A stretch of DNA of 64,000 bases. Origin: Butyrivibrio fibrisolvens. GTDB lineage: Bacteria > Bacillota > Clostridia > Lachnospirales > Lachnospiraceae. Both the position numbers and the translations under genes were made by a program. Shown here one piece after another: positions 10,498 to 18,560 of the stretch. The notes below the pieces were generated by a model that worked only from the letters and a program-made list of their open reading frames with translations, did not search any database and was not told where the DNA came from. How positions within the stretch are numbered: the stretch's first letter is position 1; every line of letters begins with the position of its first letter. The stretch lies in assembly GCF_037113525.1 (NCBI RefSeq), contig NZ_CP146963.1, positions 372,001 to 436,000 on the forward strand, given 5' to 3'.

Positions 10498-11571
10498 ATG
10501 CTTAGAATAGGTATGCTTACAAGTGGTGGTGACTGTCAGGCATTAAATGCAGCAATGCGAGGCGTTGTTAAGTGCCTTGATGCAAGTGGAACTGAAATGG
10601 AAATTTACGGATTTCTCAATGGTTATAAAGGCCTTATAAATAGTAATTTTAAGATGCTTACCCCTAGAGATTTCTCGGGACTTCTTACAAGAGGCGGAAC
10701 TATTCTTGGCTCATCAAGAGTTCCTTTTAAGACAATTCATGAACCTGATGAAAATGGCAAAGATAAGGTTGCATCAATGAAGCAGACTTACTACAAGCTT
10801 CAGCTTGATGTTCTTGTAGTTCTTGGCGGTAACGGATCTCAGAAGACTGCTAACCTTCTAAGAGAAGAAGGACTCAACATAATATCGCTTCCCAAAACAA
10901 TAGATAATGATCTCTGGGGCACCGATATGACCTTCGGTTTCCAGAGCGCAGTTGACGTTGCTACTAACGCGATCGACTGCATCCATACAACAGCAGATTC
11001 TCACGGACGTGTATTCATAGTAGAAGTAATGGGTCATAAGGTCGGATGGCTTACCCTCAATGCCGGAATCGCCGGCGGCGCAGACATCATCCTTATCCCT
11101 GAGATTCCATATGATATAGATAAAGTAATAGAAGCTATCGAAAAGCGTGCTAAAAACGGTTCAAGATTTACAATCCTTGCAGTTGCAGAGGGTGCTAAAT
11201 CCAAGGAAGATGCCAAGCTTTCTAAGAAGGAATATAAAAAGAAACTTTCAAATTATCCCTTCCCATCTGTGTCCTATGAAATCGCCGATCAGATTCAAAA
11301 GAAAACAGGCCGCGAAGTAAGAGTAACTGTCCCCGGCCACATGCAAAGAGGAGGCGTCCCTGACCCTTACGACAGAGTATTCGCAAGCCGCGTAGGCGTA
11401 GAAGCCGGTCAACTCATATTGAAAAAAGAATACGGCTACATGATTGCCTACAAGAACCGTGAGATGGTTAAGGTTCCACTTAAGGATGTTGCCGGAAAAC
11501 TCAAAGAACTTCCGAAAGATGCAAGCATCATTAAGGAAGCTAAAATGCTGGGAATCTGCTTCGGGGACTGA
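10498..11571 (+). CDS. pfkA: 6-phosphofructokinase, atypical active site
   Basis: 357 residues of the PFK family: MLTSGGDCQALNAAMRG at the N-terminus, PKTIDND around the catalytic base (Asp136), and MGHKVGW and PGHMQRGG further on. Key positions are mixed. Gly113 (E. coli Gly104) suggests ATP as donor, while Lys133 (E. coli Gly124) is the residue of pyrophosphate-type and group III enzymes. The Mg-binding Asp103 equivalent is Asn112 (GGNGS). So the phosphoryl donor, ATP or PPi, cannot be settled from sequence. The start has GGGAGGAG just upstream; a possible extended -10 (TGGTATTAT) lies at 10453-10461. Confidence 0.9.
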   Translation: MLRIGMLTSGGDCQALNAAMRGVVKCLDASGTEMEIYGFLNGYKGLINSNFKMLTPRDFSGLLTRGGTILGSSRVPFKTIHEPDENGKDKVASMKQTYYKLQLDVLVVLGGNGSQKTANLLREEGLNIISLPKTIDNDLWGTDMTFGFQSAVDVATNAIDCIHTTADSHGRVFIVEVMGHKVGWLTLNAGIAGGADIILIPEIPYDIDKVIEAIEKRAKNGSRFTILAVAEGAKSKEDAKLSKKEYKKKLSNYPFPSVSYEIADQIQKKTGREVRVTVPGHMQRGGVPDPYDRVFASRVGVEAGQLILKKEYGYMIAYKNREMVKVPLKDVAGKLKELPKDASIIKEAKMLGICFGD

Positions 11572-11648
11572 TGGCATAGAAATGTTAATTCCTCTATGGT
11601 GAGGAATTAACGCAATTAGTTAAAGGTGAACAAGGTTTCAAATTAGTG

Positions 11649-11657
11649 TGTTATAAT
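11649..11657 (+). promoter_or_regulatory. Extended -10 promoter ahead of the dnaX leader
   Basis: TGTTATAAT fits an extended -10 (TGnTATAAT). No good -35 is visible at 17 bases. Transcription from here would run through the palindromic element at 11669-11943 before dnaX. Confidence 0.5.
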
Positions 11658-11668
11658 ATAGCTTGAAT

Positions 11669-11943
11669 ATTCCTGAGGATGGCAGTTAATAAATGATTTT
11701 CTTGTCTTTGAAAATTATATTAAATTCAAGAGCGTGATAGATGGAATAATATATTCTGTTTGGGATTCATCTGCCCCCGCGAAGCGAGTTTATGAATCCC
11801 GGAATATATTATTCCAGATATCATGCCTAGTTACAGGACGTAGCTAGACATGTTTAGAAATACATGGATGTATTTCTATGTCGGTGAATTTTATATAATT
11901 TTCACGACAAGAAAATCATTTATTAACTGCCATCCTCAGGAAT
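11669..11943. repeat. Long-arm palindromic element upstream of dnaX (family A, copy 1)
   Basis: The arms are 60 and 59 bases (11669-11728, 11885-11943) and almost perfectly complementary. They start with ATTCCTGAGGATGGCAG and include TTAATAAATGATTTTC. Within the 156-base interior lies a second strong hairpin (TGGAATAATATATTC near 11741 with GAATATATTATTCCA near 11802, plus GGGATTCAT/ATGAATCCC), and then a family D element. A shorter relative, with the same outer motif, lies before uvrA at 51698-51770. Most of the 411-base gap between pfkA and dnaX is this element. The remainder holds a small 10-bp hairpin at 11585-11610. No open frame or transposase is inside. SRP RNA, which sits near dnaX in Bacillus, was looked for and not seen. 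Confidence 0.8.
11825..11884 (+). repeat. Double-hairpin element (family D, copy 1)
   Basis: Hairpin 1 is TAGTTAC-AGGAC-GTAGCTA. Hairpin 2 is GACAT, then AGAAATACAT-GG-ATGTATTTCT, closed by ATGTC. The same two-hairpin unit occurs in reverse at 17231-17291 with the stem bases changed together but the AGGAY loop kept, and a looser relative lies at 57036-57089. The pattern points to a conserved structure rather than a conserved sequence. The element is nested inside the family A element before dnaX. Confidence 0.7.
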
Positions 11944-11982
11944 CTCGACAACCTTCATTAAAAACGAAAAGGGTATACCCAG

Positions 11983-13821
11983 ATGCCATACGTAGCTTTA
12001 TATAGAAAATTCCGTCCTCCGACATTTGAAGATGTCAAAGGTCAGGATCACATTGTAACTACTCTTAAAAATCAGATAAGATCGGACCGCGTAGGCCATG
12101 CATACCTTTTTTGCGGAACCCGTGGAACAGGTAAGACATCAGTTGCCAAGATACTGGCACGTGCCGTTAACTGCGAGAATCCCGTAGATGGTAATCCTTG
12201 CGGCGAGTGTGAGAGATGCAAGGCTATAGCTGAAGGCAGATGCGTTGACGTAGTTGAGATCGATGCTGCTTCCAACAACGGTGTCGATAATATCAGAACC
12301 ATCATTGATGAAGTTTCTTATTCTCCAACTATGGGCAAAAAGAAAGTGTACATCATCGATGAGGTTCACATGCTTTCTACAGGAGCTTTCAATGCACTTT
12401 TAAAGACTCTTGAAGAGCCACCGGAATATGTGCTTTTCATTCTGGCTACTACTGAAGTTCAGAAGATACCGATCACTATTTTATCCAGATGCCAAAGATA
12501 TGATTTTCATCGTATTACTATAGATACTATAGAAGGAAGACTAAAGGAAGTTACTGAGAGTGAAGGTATAAATGCGCAGGAGAAGGCGCTTCGTTATATT
12601 GCAAGGGCAGCAGATGGCTCTATGCGAGACTCTCTAAGTCTTCTTGATCAGTGCGTTGCTTTTAACTATGGCGAAGAGCTTACTTATGACAAAGTTCTTG
12701 GAGTTCTTGGCGCTGTTGACACAGCAGTATTCGGACAGATGTTTGAAGCACTTCATGATGCTGATGCTAAGAAAGCGCTTAATATTCTTGCTGATGTAGT
12801 CATTCAGGGTAGAGAGCTTTCACAGTTTATAGCTGATTTTGTATGGTATCTTAGAAATTTGATGCTTGTATCAACTTCTGATAATGTTGAAGATGTTGTT
12901 GATATTTCTACAGATAATCTTAAGGTCTTAAAAGAGCAGGCAGACGGATGCGATATAGATACGATAATGCGTTTTATAAGCGTATTTTCAGAGCTTGAGG
13001 CAAGTTTGCGTTTTGCAGCTCAAAAGCGTATTCTGATTGAAATGGCTCTTATAAGGATATGTCGTCCGCAGATGGAAGGTGCATCTGACGAAGGACTTGC
13101 TAGCCGTGTAAGAGCGCTTGAAACAAAGGCCAGAGAATCTGATGATATAATCAGAAAGATCAAAAACGGTCAGATAGCTGTGGCTTCATCTGCGAATGTT
13201 GCAGGAGCTGAGTTTTCAAAAACTGTAGAAGCCAAGAAACTTGACAGACCTATTCCTGAAGATATCAAGGCTGTTGTTGACGGATTTGACCGCTTTCTTG
13301 GTGGAATGAAGGATTCTGCACTCAAGATAGCAATGAGGACAGACAGACCAAGGCTTTCACTTGGTGCTGACAATACTCTTCAGATGGTATTTAGTACAGG
13401 AATTCAGGGTTCACTTGTTGAATCACAAAAGAGTACTCTTGAAAATGAGCTTGCAGAAACTTTTGGCAAGGACATAAAGGTTGAGATAAGAAACCTTGCA
13501 AAAGGTGAGCAGTTTGAGCAGTCTTATGTGGATCTTGAAGCTATTAAGTCTGCTATTCAGTTCGATGTTGTGACAGAAGACGAAGTGAGTCATCCGGCTG
13601 ATGAGCAAAGAGAAGATAGTACTGATCAGGAAGCTGTGGTAGCTTCTCAGACAGATGCAAGATCAGAAGCAGATGCTTCTAAAGAAGATATATCTGCTGA
13701 GATGGATATGGCTTCTGAGAGTACATATGAGGATATTGCTCCTGATTTTGTTCAGGATATGAGCCCCGAAGATGATGGTAGCTCTTTTGAAGAAAAGGAT
13801 GAACCTGAAGAGGACGTCTGA
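11983..13821 (+). CDS. dnaX: DNA polymerase III subunit gamma/tau
   Basis: Clamp-loader ATPase of the replisome. Walker A GTRGTGKTS lies at about residues 45-53. The zinc module has cysteines at about 64-79 (CENPVDGNPCGECERC), and DEVHMLS is the Walker B region. LEEPPEYVLFILATTE and the sensor LSRCQRYDF follow. The C-terminal 200 residues are less conserved, with an acidic Glu/Asp/Ser-rich tail (about 530-612). Length 612 is typical for clostridial tau-like proteins. No frameshift slippery run was noticed. First gene of dnaX-ebfC-recR, as in Bacillus. Confidence 0.96.
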   Translation: MPYVALYRKFRPPTFEDVKGQDHIVTTLKNQIRSDRVGHAYLFCGTRGTGKTSVAKILARAVNCENPVDGNPCGECERCKAIAEGRCVDVVEIDAASNNGVDNIRTIIDEVSYSPTMGKKKVYIIDEVHMLSTGAFNALLKTLEEPPEYVLFILATTEVQKIPITILSRCQRYDFHRITIDTIEGRLKEVTESEGINAQEKALRYIARAADGSMRDSLSLLDQCVAFNYGEELTYDKVLGVLGAVDTAVFGQMFEALHDADAKKALNILADVVIQGRELSQFIADFVWYLRNLMLVSTSDNVEDVVDISTDNLKVLKEQADGCDIDTIMRFISVFSELEASLRFAAQKRILIEMALIRICRPQMEGASDEGLASRVRALETKARESDDIIRKIKNGQIAVASSANVAGAEFSKTVEAKKLDRPIPEDIKAVVDGFDRFLGGMKDSALKIAMRTDRPRLSLGADNTLQMVFSTGIQGSLVESQKSTLENELAETFGKDIKVEIRNLAKGEQFEQSYVDLEAIKSAIQFDVVTEDEVSHPADEQREDSTDQEAVVASQTDARSEADASKEDISAEMDMASESTYEDIAPDFVQDMSPEDDGSSFEEKDEPEEDV

Positions 13822-13896
13822 TATTATGTGGTAAATAGAACATAGGATTTTTTCATATGTCTTTTTATAAAATGGATTTTACGGAGGTATTAATTT

Positions 13897-14259
13897 ATGA
13901 GTAAGCGTGGAGGTTTTCCCGGAGGAATTCCAGGTAACATGAATAATCTGATGAAGCAGGCACAGCGTATGCAGCGTCAGATGGAAGAGAATCAGAAGGA
14001 ACTTGAGAATAAGGAGTTCACAGCTAAAGCAGGTGGCGGTGCTGTAGAAGCAACTGTTACAGGATCTAAAGAGCTTAAGGCTATTAAGATCTCTCCTGAA
14101 GCTGTTGATCCTGATGATGTAGAAATGCTTCAGGACCTAATCGTTGCCGCTGTTAATGAGGCAATGGGTGAAGCTGATAAGGCAAATGCTGAGGCTCTTG
14201 GTAAGATGACAGGTGGTCTCGGAGGACTTGGCGGCCTTGGCGGAGGATTTGGATTCTAA
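13897..14259 (+). CDS. ebfC: YbaB/EbfC family nucleoid-associated protein
   Basis: 120 residues. It binds DNA as a dimer and usually sits between dnaX and recR, as here. The N-terminus (MSKRGGFPGGIPGNMNNLMKQAQ) and a charged helix (QMEENQKELENKEF) lead into the small sheet with VEATVTGSKEL. The C-terminus is a glycine-rich tail (GGLGGLGGLGGGFGF). A clear ACGGAGGT ribosome site lies upstream. The stop overlaps the recR start by one base (TAATG). Confidence 0.94.
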   Translation: MSKRGGFPGGIPGNMNNLMKQAQRMQRQMEENQKELENKEFTAKAGGGAVEATVTGSKELKAIKISPEAVDPDDVEMLQDLIVAAVNEAMGEADKANAEALGKMTGGLGGLGGLGGGFGF

Positions 14260-14858
14260 TGGATCTGTATAGCGGCCATGTTAACAAGCTTATTGAAGAG
14301 CTTGCTTCACTCCCCGGAATAGGCGGGAAGTCAGCGCAGCGTCTGGCGTTTTATATTATAAATATGCCCAAAGACCGCGTCGCAAGACTTTCAGGTGCTA
14401 TCAACGATGCCAGGGAGAATGTTCATTACTGTAAGAAGTGCTGTACTCTTACAGATGGGGATCTGTGCCCTATCTGTTCGAATGACAGCAGAGATCAGTC
14501 GACGATTATGGTCGTTGAGAACTCAAGAGATCTTGCAGCATATGAAAGAACAGGAAAATATAATGGTCTTTATCATGTACTCCAAGGGGTAATATCACCG
14601 ATGCTTGGTGTGGGCCCTTCAGATATAAGACTTAAAGAACTTATACAACGTCTTCAGACTGAAGATATAAAGGAAGTGATCCTTGCGACAGGCTCAAGTC
14701 TTGAAGGCGAAACGACAGCTATGTATGTGAGTAAACTGGTGAAACCCACAGGCATCAAGGTTACGCGTATTGCAAGCGGCGTACCTGTTGGAGGGGATCT
14801 GGAATATATTGATGAAGTGACACTGTTACGTGCACTAGAGGGAAGGACCGAAGTATGA
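14259..14858 (+). CDS. recR: Recombination mediator RecR
   Basis: 199 residues, the standard length. It loads RecA at gaps together with RecO. The helix-hairpin-helix LASLPGIGGKSAQRLAFY is at about 15-32. The four-cysteine zinc finger (Cys58, Cys61, Cys70, Cys73) and the Toprim part (TIMVVENSRDLAAYERTG) follow. LEGETTAMYVS and GVPVGGDLEYIDE are family blocks near the C-terminus. Translationally coupled to ebfC at the start, and overlapping galM by four bases at the end. Confidence 0.96.
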   Translation: MDLYSGHVNKLIEELASLPGIGGKSAQRLAFYIINMPKDRVARLSGAINDARENVHYCKKCCTLTDGDLCPICSNDSRDQSTIMVVENSRDLAAYERTGKYNGLYHVLQGVISPMLGVGPSDIRLKELIQRLQTEDIKEVILATGSSLEGETTAMYVSKLVKPTGIKVTRIASGVPVGGDLEYIDEVTLLRALEGRTEV

Positions 14859-15922
14859 GCGTAAAGAGAGAATTTGTAGGGGAAACAGACAAGGGACAGG
14901 CAGTATATCTTTTCCATATTACTAATAAAAATGATATGGAAGTTACAGTCCTTAATTATGGTATCAACATTCAGAATGTCTTTGTAAAAGACAATAATGG
15001 CAACAAGTGCGATGTAGTTCTTGGATTCGATGATCTTGAGGGCTACAAGGACAACAAGCCTACACTTGGATCAACTATAGGACCATCTGCTAACCGTGTT
15101 GAGGGTGGTAAGTATACTATTGCAGGTAAGGAATATCATCTTCCTCTTAACGAGAATGGTATAAATAACCTTCACACAGATTTTGACAATGGTTTCCACA
15201 AGACTGTATGGGACAGCGAAGAAGGCGATAATCTTGTAAGATTTACCTATAAGGCTAAAGACGGAGAGCTTGGCTTCCCTGGAAACCGTGAGTTCACAGT
15301 TGAAGTTTCACTTTCAGATGATAATGAGCTTACACTTCATTATCATGCAGACAGTGATGCAGATACTCTTATAAATGTAACTAACCATACATATTTCAAT
15401 CTTGGTGGAAGCGGAAGCGGCAAGATTCTTGGTCACGTTCTTCAGCTTAACTCCCACTACTTCACACCTGTTAAGGATAAAGGTTCTATTCCGTCAGGTG
15501 AGAAGCGCGAAGTTAAGGGAACTCCACTTGATTTCACAACTCCTAAGACAATTGGACAGGATATCAATTCTGATTATGAGCAGGTTGCACTTGCAAATGG
15601 TTATGATCATAACTTTATTATCGACGGCGGCGTTGATGAAGTTGGAAATGCTACAGGACAGATGCGTGAGTTTGCTATAGTAACAAATCCTGCAACAGGA
15701 ATCACAATGCATGCATCAACTAACCTTCCGGGATTCCAGTTCTATTCTGCTAACTTCCTTAAGGATCTTGTGGGTAAGAATGGATATGAGTATGGTCAGT
15801 ATGATGGACTTTGCCTTGAAACACAGACATTTCCAAATGGAGTTAATACTCCTTCATTCCCAAGCCCTGTATATGGACCGGAGCGTCCATATGATGCTGT
15901 AACAGTTTATAAGTTCAACTAA
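14855..15922 (+). CDS. galM: Aldose 1-epimerase (galactose mutarotase)
   Basis: 355 residues. Interconverts alpha and beta anomers of galactose or glucose in the cytoplasm. Family blocks: GPSANRVEGGKY, LNENGINNLH, and NHTYFNLGG with the catalytic His (about residue 176). Near the C-terminus LCLETQTFPNG carries the catalytic Glu. It overlaps recR by ATGA, an odd pairing of a sugar enzyme with a repair gene that suggests joint transcription rather than joint function. No gal or leloir genes are nearby. Confidence 0.93.
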   Translation: MSVKREFVGETDKGQAVYLFHITNKNDMEVTVLNYGINIQNVFVKDNNGNKCDVVLGFDDLEGYKDNKPTLGSTIGPSANRVEGGKYTIAGKEYHLPLNENGINNLHTDFDNGFHKTVWDSEEGDNLVRFTYKAKDGELGFPGNREFTVEVSLSDDNELTLHYHADSDADTLINVTNHTYFNLGGSGSGKILGHVLQLNSHYFTPVKDKGSIPSGEKREVKGTPLDFTTPKTIGQDINSDYEQVALANGYDHNFIIDGGVDEVGNATGQMREFAIVTNPATGITMHASTNLPGFQFYSANFLKDLVGKNGYEYGQYDGLCLETQTFPNGVNTPSFPSPVYGPERPYDAVTVYKFN

Positions 15923-15989
15923 TATAGTTGATCTTATGATCTGAAATTATCTACTGATTTGGTATTATACTTGCTGATATGGAGGACTG

Positions 15990-17228
15990 ATGGCAGAAGT
16001 CAGAAACTTTAGAGATTACAGCAGATATTTTAGAAATTCAGATGCACCGGACGAAGATGCCGGTGCATCTTTTTCCAGAGAGCCATCTTATCAGGAAAAG
16101 ATAAGAAATCACAGACTTATAGTTTTTTACAGAACTATTTTTCTTCTGATAGTATCAATATCCCTGATAGTATTTATTTATATGAACTGGCACAATAAGG
16201 TGTATTCGGAGTCACGTGTACTTAGCACTACCTCTCTTACCGGAATGTCAGGTGTTACAGTTATGCCTCTTGGACAAAATATCCTTAGATATAGTAAAGA
16301 TGGTATCAACTGTTTGTCTGCGGATGGAAGAGCTCTTTGGAATATGACCTATGATATGCAGTCACCTGTAGTGAGAATCTGTGGAGAAACAGTTGCTGTA
16401 GGTGATTACAATGGCAATACTATCTATGTAGCTAACTCAGAAGGAACACTTGGAAGTTTTGGAACGAATCTTCCTATAAGAGATTTCTGTGTATCTGAGC
16501 AGGGCGTTGTTGCCGTAATACTTGATGATGATGACATTACCAGAATTAAACTTTTTGATACTTCCGGTAAAGAGCTTGCGGCCATAAAAGCAACTATGGC
16601 TAACAGTGGATACCCTACAAGTGTTTCCATATCTCCTAATGGAGAACTGCTTGCGGTATGCTATCTGAAAGAGGCAAGCGGATCTATGCAGACCAGAGTT
16701 ACCTTTTTTAACTTTGGAGCTGTAGGTCAGAATGAAACGGATAATATGGTTAGTTCTTTTAAATATGAAGATACGATCATCCCTTATGATGTCTTTTTGA
16801 ATGCATCTACCAATATGGCGGTATCTGATAAGAGTATTATTTTTTACAAGGGTGAGGATGTTCCTAATGATCCTGTGGTAAGTGACATTGGTGAGAGTGA
16901 GATCATGAGCGTGTACAATAGTGACTCATACGCAGGCATCGTTAGCGCGGGAACAGCAGAAGAAGGTGCGTATAAACTTACGGTTTATAATACATCAGGT
17001 AAGCAGATCCTGGAAAAATACTTTGATCTTGCTTATACAGATCTGTTCTTCTCGGATGATCAGTTCGTTATATATAACGACAAGCAGTGGCAGCTTTATG
17101 GTATAGATGGAACTCTTCGTTTTGAAGGAGAGTTTGATGAAAGTATCAGAGCCATTATCCCGGGACCAAGCAGAAGCAGATTTACGATCGTTACATCTGA
17201 TTCACTAGATCAGATAGAGCTCAGATAG
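15990..17228 (+). CDS. DUF5711-like membrane protein with beta-propeller-like domain
   Basis: 412 residues. One membrane helix (about 44-64, LIVFYRTIFLLIVSISLIVF) follows a charged cytoplasmic N-terminus. The rest is outside the cell and built of short repeated strands with a WD-like rhythm (for example ISPNGELLAVCYL, and a Ser/Gly-rich VVSDIGESEI segment). This layout fits the DUF5711 family common in Lachnospiraceae; the family assignment is from memory of its architecture. GGAGG is well spaced before the ATG. A terminator-like hairpin lies in the first 30 codons. Function unknown; a sensor or scaffold role is possible. Confidence 0.8.
   Translation: MAEVRNFRDYSRYFRNSDAPDEDAGASFSREPSYQEKIRNHRLIVFYRTIFLLIVSISLIVFIYMNWHNKVYSESRVLSTTSLTGMSGVTVMPLGQNILRYSKDGINCLSADGRALWNMTYDMQSPVVRICGETVAVGDYNGNTIYVANSEGTLGSFGTNLPIRDFCVSEQGVVAVILDDDDITRIKLFDTSGKELAAIKATMANSGYPTSVSISPNGELLAVCYLKEASGSMQTRVTFFNFGAVGQNETDNMVSSFKYEDTIIPYDVFLNASTNMAVSDKSIIFYKGEDVPNDPVVSDIGESEIMSVYNSDSYAGIVSAGTAEEGAYKLTVYNTSGKQILEKYFDLAYTDLFFSDDQFVIYNDKQWQLYGIDGTLRFEGEFDESIRAIIPGPSRSRFTIVTSDSLDQIELR
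16040..16074 (+). promoter_or_regulatory. Terminator-like hairpin inside the start of the DUF5711 gene
   Basis: AGATGCACCGG (16040-16050) pairs perfectly with CCGGTGCATCT (16060-16070), and T's continue to 16074. It begins 50 bases into the coding sequence. Ribosomes would normally keep it open; poor translation could let it stop transcription early. It may also be chance. Confidence 0.5.
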
Positions 17229-17230
17229 TC

Positions 17231-17291
17231 GTACATAGAAATGCATCCATGCATTTCTGGACATGTACTGATTACATCCTGTAATCTGTAC
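17231..17291 (-). repeat. Double-hairpin element (family D, copy 2)
   Basis: Read on the minus strand, this repeats the unit at 11825-11884. Hairpin 1 is GATTACA-GGA-TGTAATC; the next is AGAAATGCAT-GG-ATGCATTTCT closed by GTACAT/ATGTAC. It starts 3 bases after the DUF5711 stop. Stem changes relative to copy 1 keep pairing. Confidence 0.7.
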
Positions 17292-17301
17292 ATAGAAATG
17301 C

Positions 17302-17344
17302 AAAGTCATGTGTCTTTAATGATGAAAGGCACATGACTTTTTTG
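17302..17344 (+). terminator. Terminator after the DUF5711 gene
   Basis: AAAGTCATGTG-CTTT pairs with AAAG-CACATGACTTT (17302-17317 with 17325-17340), followed by TTTTT. It separates the dnaX-to-DUF5711 block from the Lys/Ala-rich gene. Confidence 0.85.
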
Positions 17345-17512
17345 TTGCCTTGTATCTCAAAACATTGACAATGTAACGGAATTGCGATAAACTCGAAAAA
17401 GTAAGGTTATTAGTTCCAACAGATTCACTGTTAATCAATTTTCCAGACAACTACAATTATAGAAACAGCCTTGCTGCTTGCAGGGTGAGCAGATGCATGG
17501 GAGGAATCCATT

Positions 17513-18349
17513 ATGGCAGAAGAGAGTAGCACACAGGTAAGACCTACAGCAACTATCAAATCTATTGTTAAAGCAGCTGTTATAGAGCAAAGCGAGAAGG
17601 CAGCAGCACTTGCAAAAGATGCTGAAGCTAAGAAACAGGAAGTTGGTGTTAAGGTTGTAGAAGTTAAGAATATAGCAGCTAAAAAAGCTGAAGACGTAAA
17701 GGATGCAGCAGTAAAGAAAGTAGAAACAGCTAAAAAGGATACAGAAAAAAAGGCAGAAAAAGCTAAGAAGACTGTAGCCAAAACGGCTAAAAAGGTAGAA
17801 AAAGCTGCTGACAAGAAAGTGAAGGAAGTAAAGAAAGAGGCAGCTAAGACTGCAAAGAAAGTTACAAAAGATACTACAAAGAAGGCAGCAGCTGCTAAAA
17901 AGACTGTAGCTAAGAAGGCTGAGACAGCAAAGAAGGATGTAAAAAAGGTTGAAAAGACAGTAGCTAAAAAAGCAGAGGCAACTAAGAAGACTGTAGAAAA
18001 GAAAGCTGCTGTAGCTAAGAAAACAGTAGAAAAGAAGGCGACTGTAGCTAAAAAGACAGTAGCTAAGAAAGCTGAGACAGCTAAGAAGACAGTAGCTAAG
18101 AAGGCATCTGTAGCAGCAAAGACAGTTGCTAAGAAGGTGGCTGATGTTAAGGCTGCAAATGAGCCTAAGGTTAAACTTGTTCTCCAGTACAGAGACTATG
18201 ATGTTGAGCAGAGCGTTCTTTTAAAGAATGCAAAGGCAAGCCTTGGCAAGAAGTATGATGAGCTTAAGAAACTGGATCTTTATGTAAAACCTGAAGAAGG
18301 CAGAGTTTATTATGTAGCAGACGAGCAGCTTGGAAGCTTTGATCTGTGA
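17513..18349 (+). CDS. Histone-H1-like Lys/Ala-rich repeat protein with DUF6465-like C-terminus
   Basis: 278 residues. From about residue 40 to 215 the chain is a degenerate repeat of Ala, Lys, Val, Thr and Glu units (such as AKKTVAKKAE), strongly basic and helical, like bacterial H1-type proteins. The last ~65 residues form a distinct small domain (KLVLQYRDYDVEQSVLLKNAK to YYVADEQLGSFDL) that I associate with DUF6465. The tail of repeats probably binds DNA or another polyanion; the end domain's role is unknown. GGGAGGA precedes the ATG. It is transcribed alone between a terminator and the heat-shock operon. Confidence 0.82.
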   Translation: MAEESSTQVRPTATIKSIVKAAVIEQSEKAAALAKDAEAKKQEVGVKVVEVKNIAAKKAEDVKDAAVKKVETAKKDTEKKAEKAKKTVAKTAKKVEKAADKKVKEVKKEAAKTAKKVTKDTTKKAAAAKKTVAKKAETAKKDVKKVEKTVAKKAEATKKTVEKKAAVAKKTVEKKATVAKKTVAKKAETAKKTVAKKASVAAKTVAKKVADVKAANEPKVKLVLQYRDYDVEQSVLLKNAKASLGKKYDELKKLDLYVKPEEGRVYYVADEQLGSFDL

Positions 18350-18465
18350 TCTAAAAAACGTTATTAAATTGCCCCATATCTTTTTTTATTATATGAAGGA
18401 GCGTAGATTCTATATGGATTTGCGCTTCTTTATTTTTTCTTTAGACTTTTTTAGTTATTAGTTGG

Positions 18466-18494
18466 TTGACATGGAAGTTTATAAGTGATAATTT
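18466..18494 (+). promoter_or_regulatory. Sigma-A promoter of the heat-shock operon
   Basis: Perfect -35 TTGACA (18466-18471), 17-base spacer, and -10 TAATTT (18489-18494). The CIRCE operator begins 16 bases after the -10, so a bound HrcA would overlap the transcription start. Confidence 0.75.
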
Positions 18495-18509
18495 AACGTA
18501 TGTAAGATA

Positions 18510-18536
18510 TTAGCACTCAAGTCGAGTGAGTGCTAA
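18510..18536 (+). promoter_or_regulatory. CIRCE operator (HrcA binding site)
   Basis: TTAGCACTC, nine bases, GAGTGCTAA: both half-sites match the CIRCE consensus exactly. It lies between the promoter and hrcA, so HrcA should repress its own operon, with release on heat shock. It is the only copy in the window. Confidence 0.97.
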
Positions 18537-18560
18537 CACCGGATAAGAAGAGGTAATCAT

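Noticed and set aside
11572..11982. Possible SRP RNA or other stable RNA before dnaX
   Set aside because: The expected GGAA-tetraloop region of SRP RNA is not present; the space is taken by palindromic elements.
17560..18150. Possible CRISPR or satellite repeat
   Set aside because: The repetition is in codon units of Ala/Lys/Val/Thr inside an open frame and has no spacers or constant repeat length.
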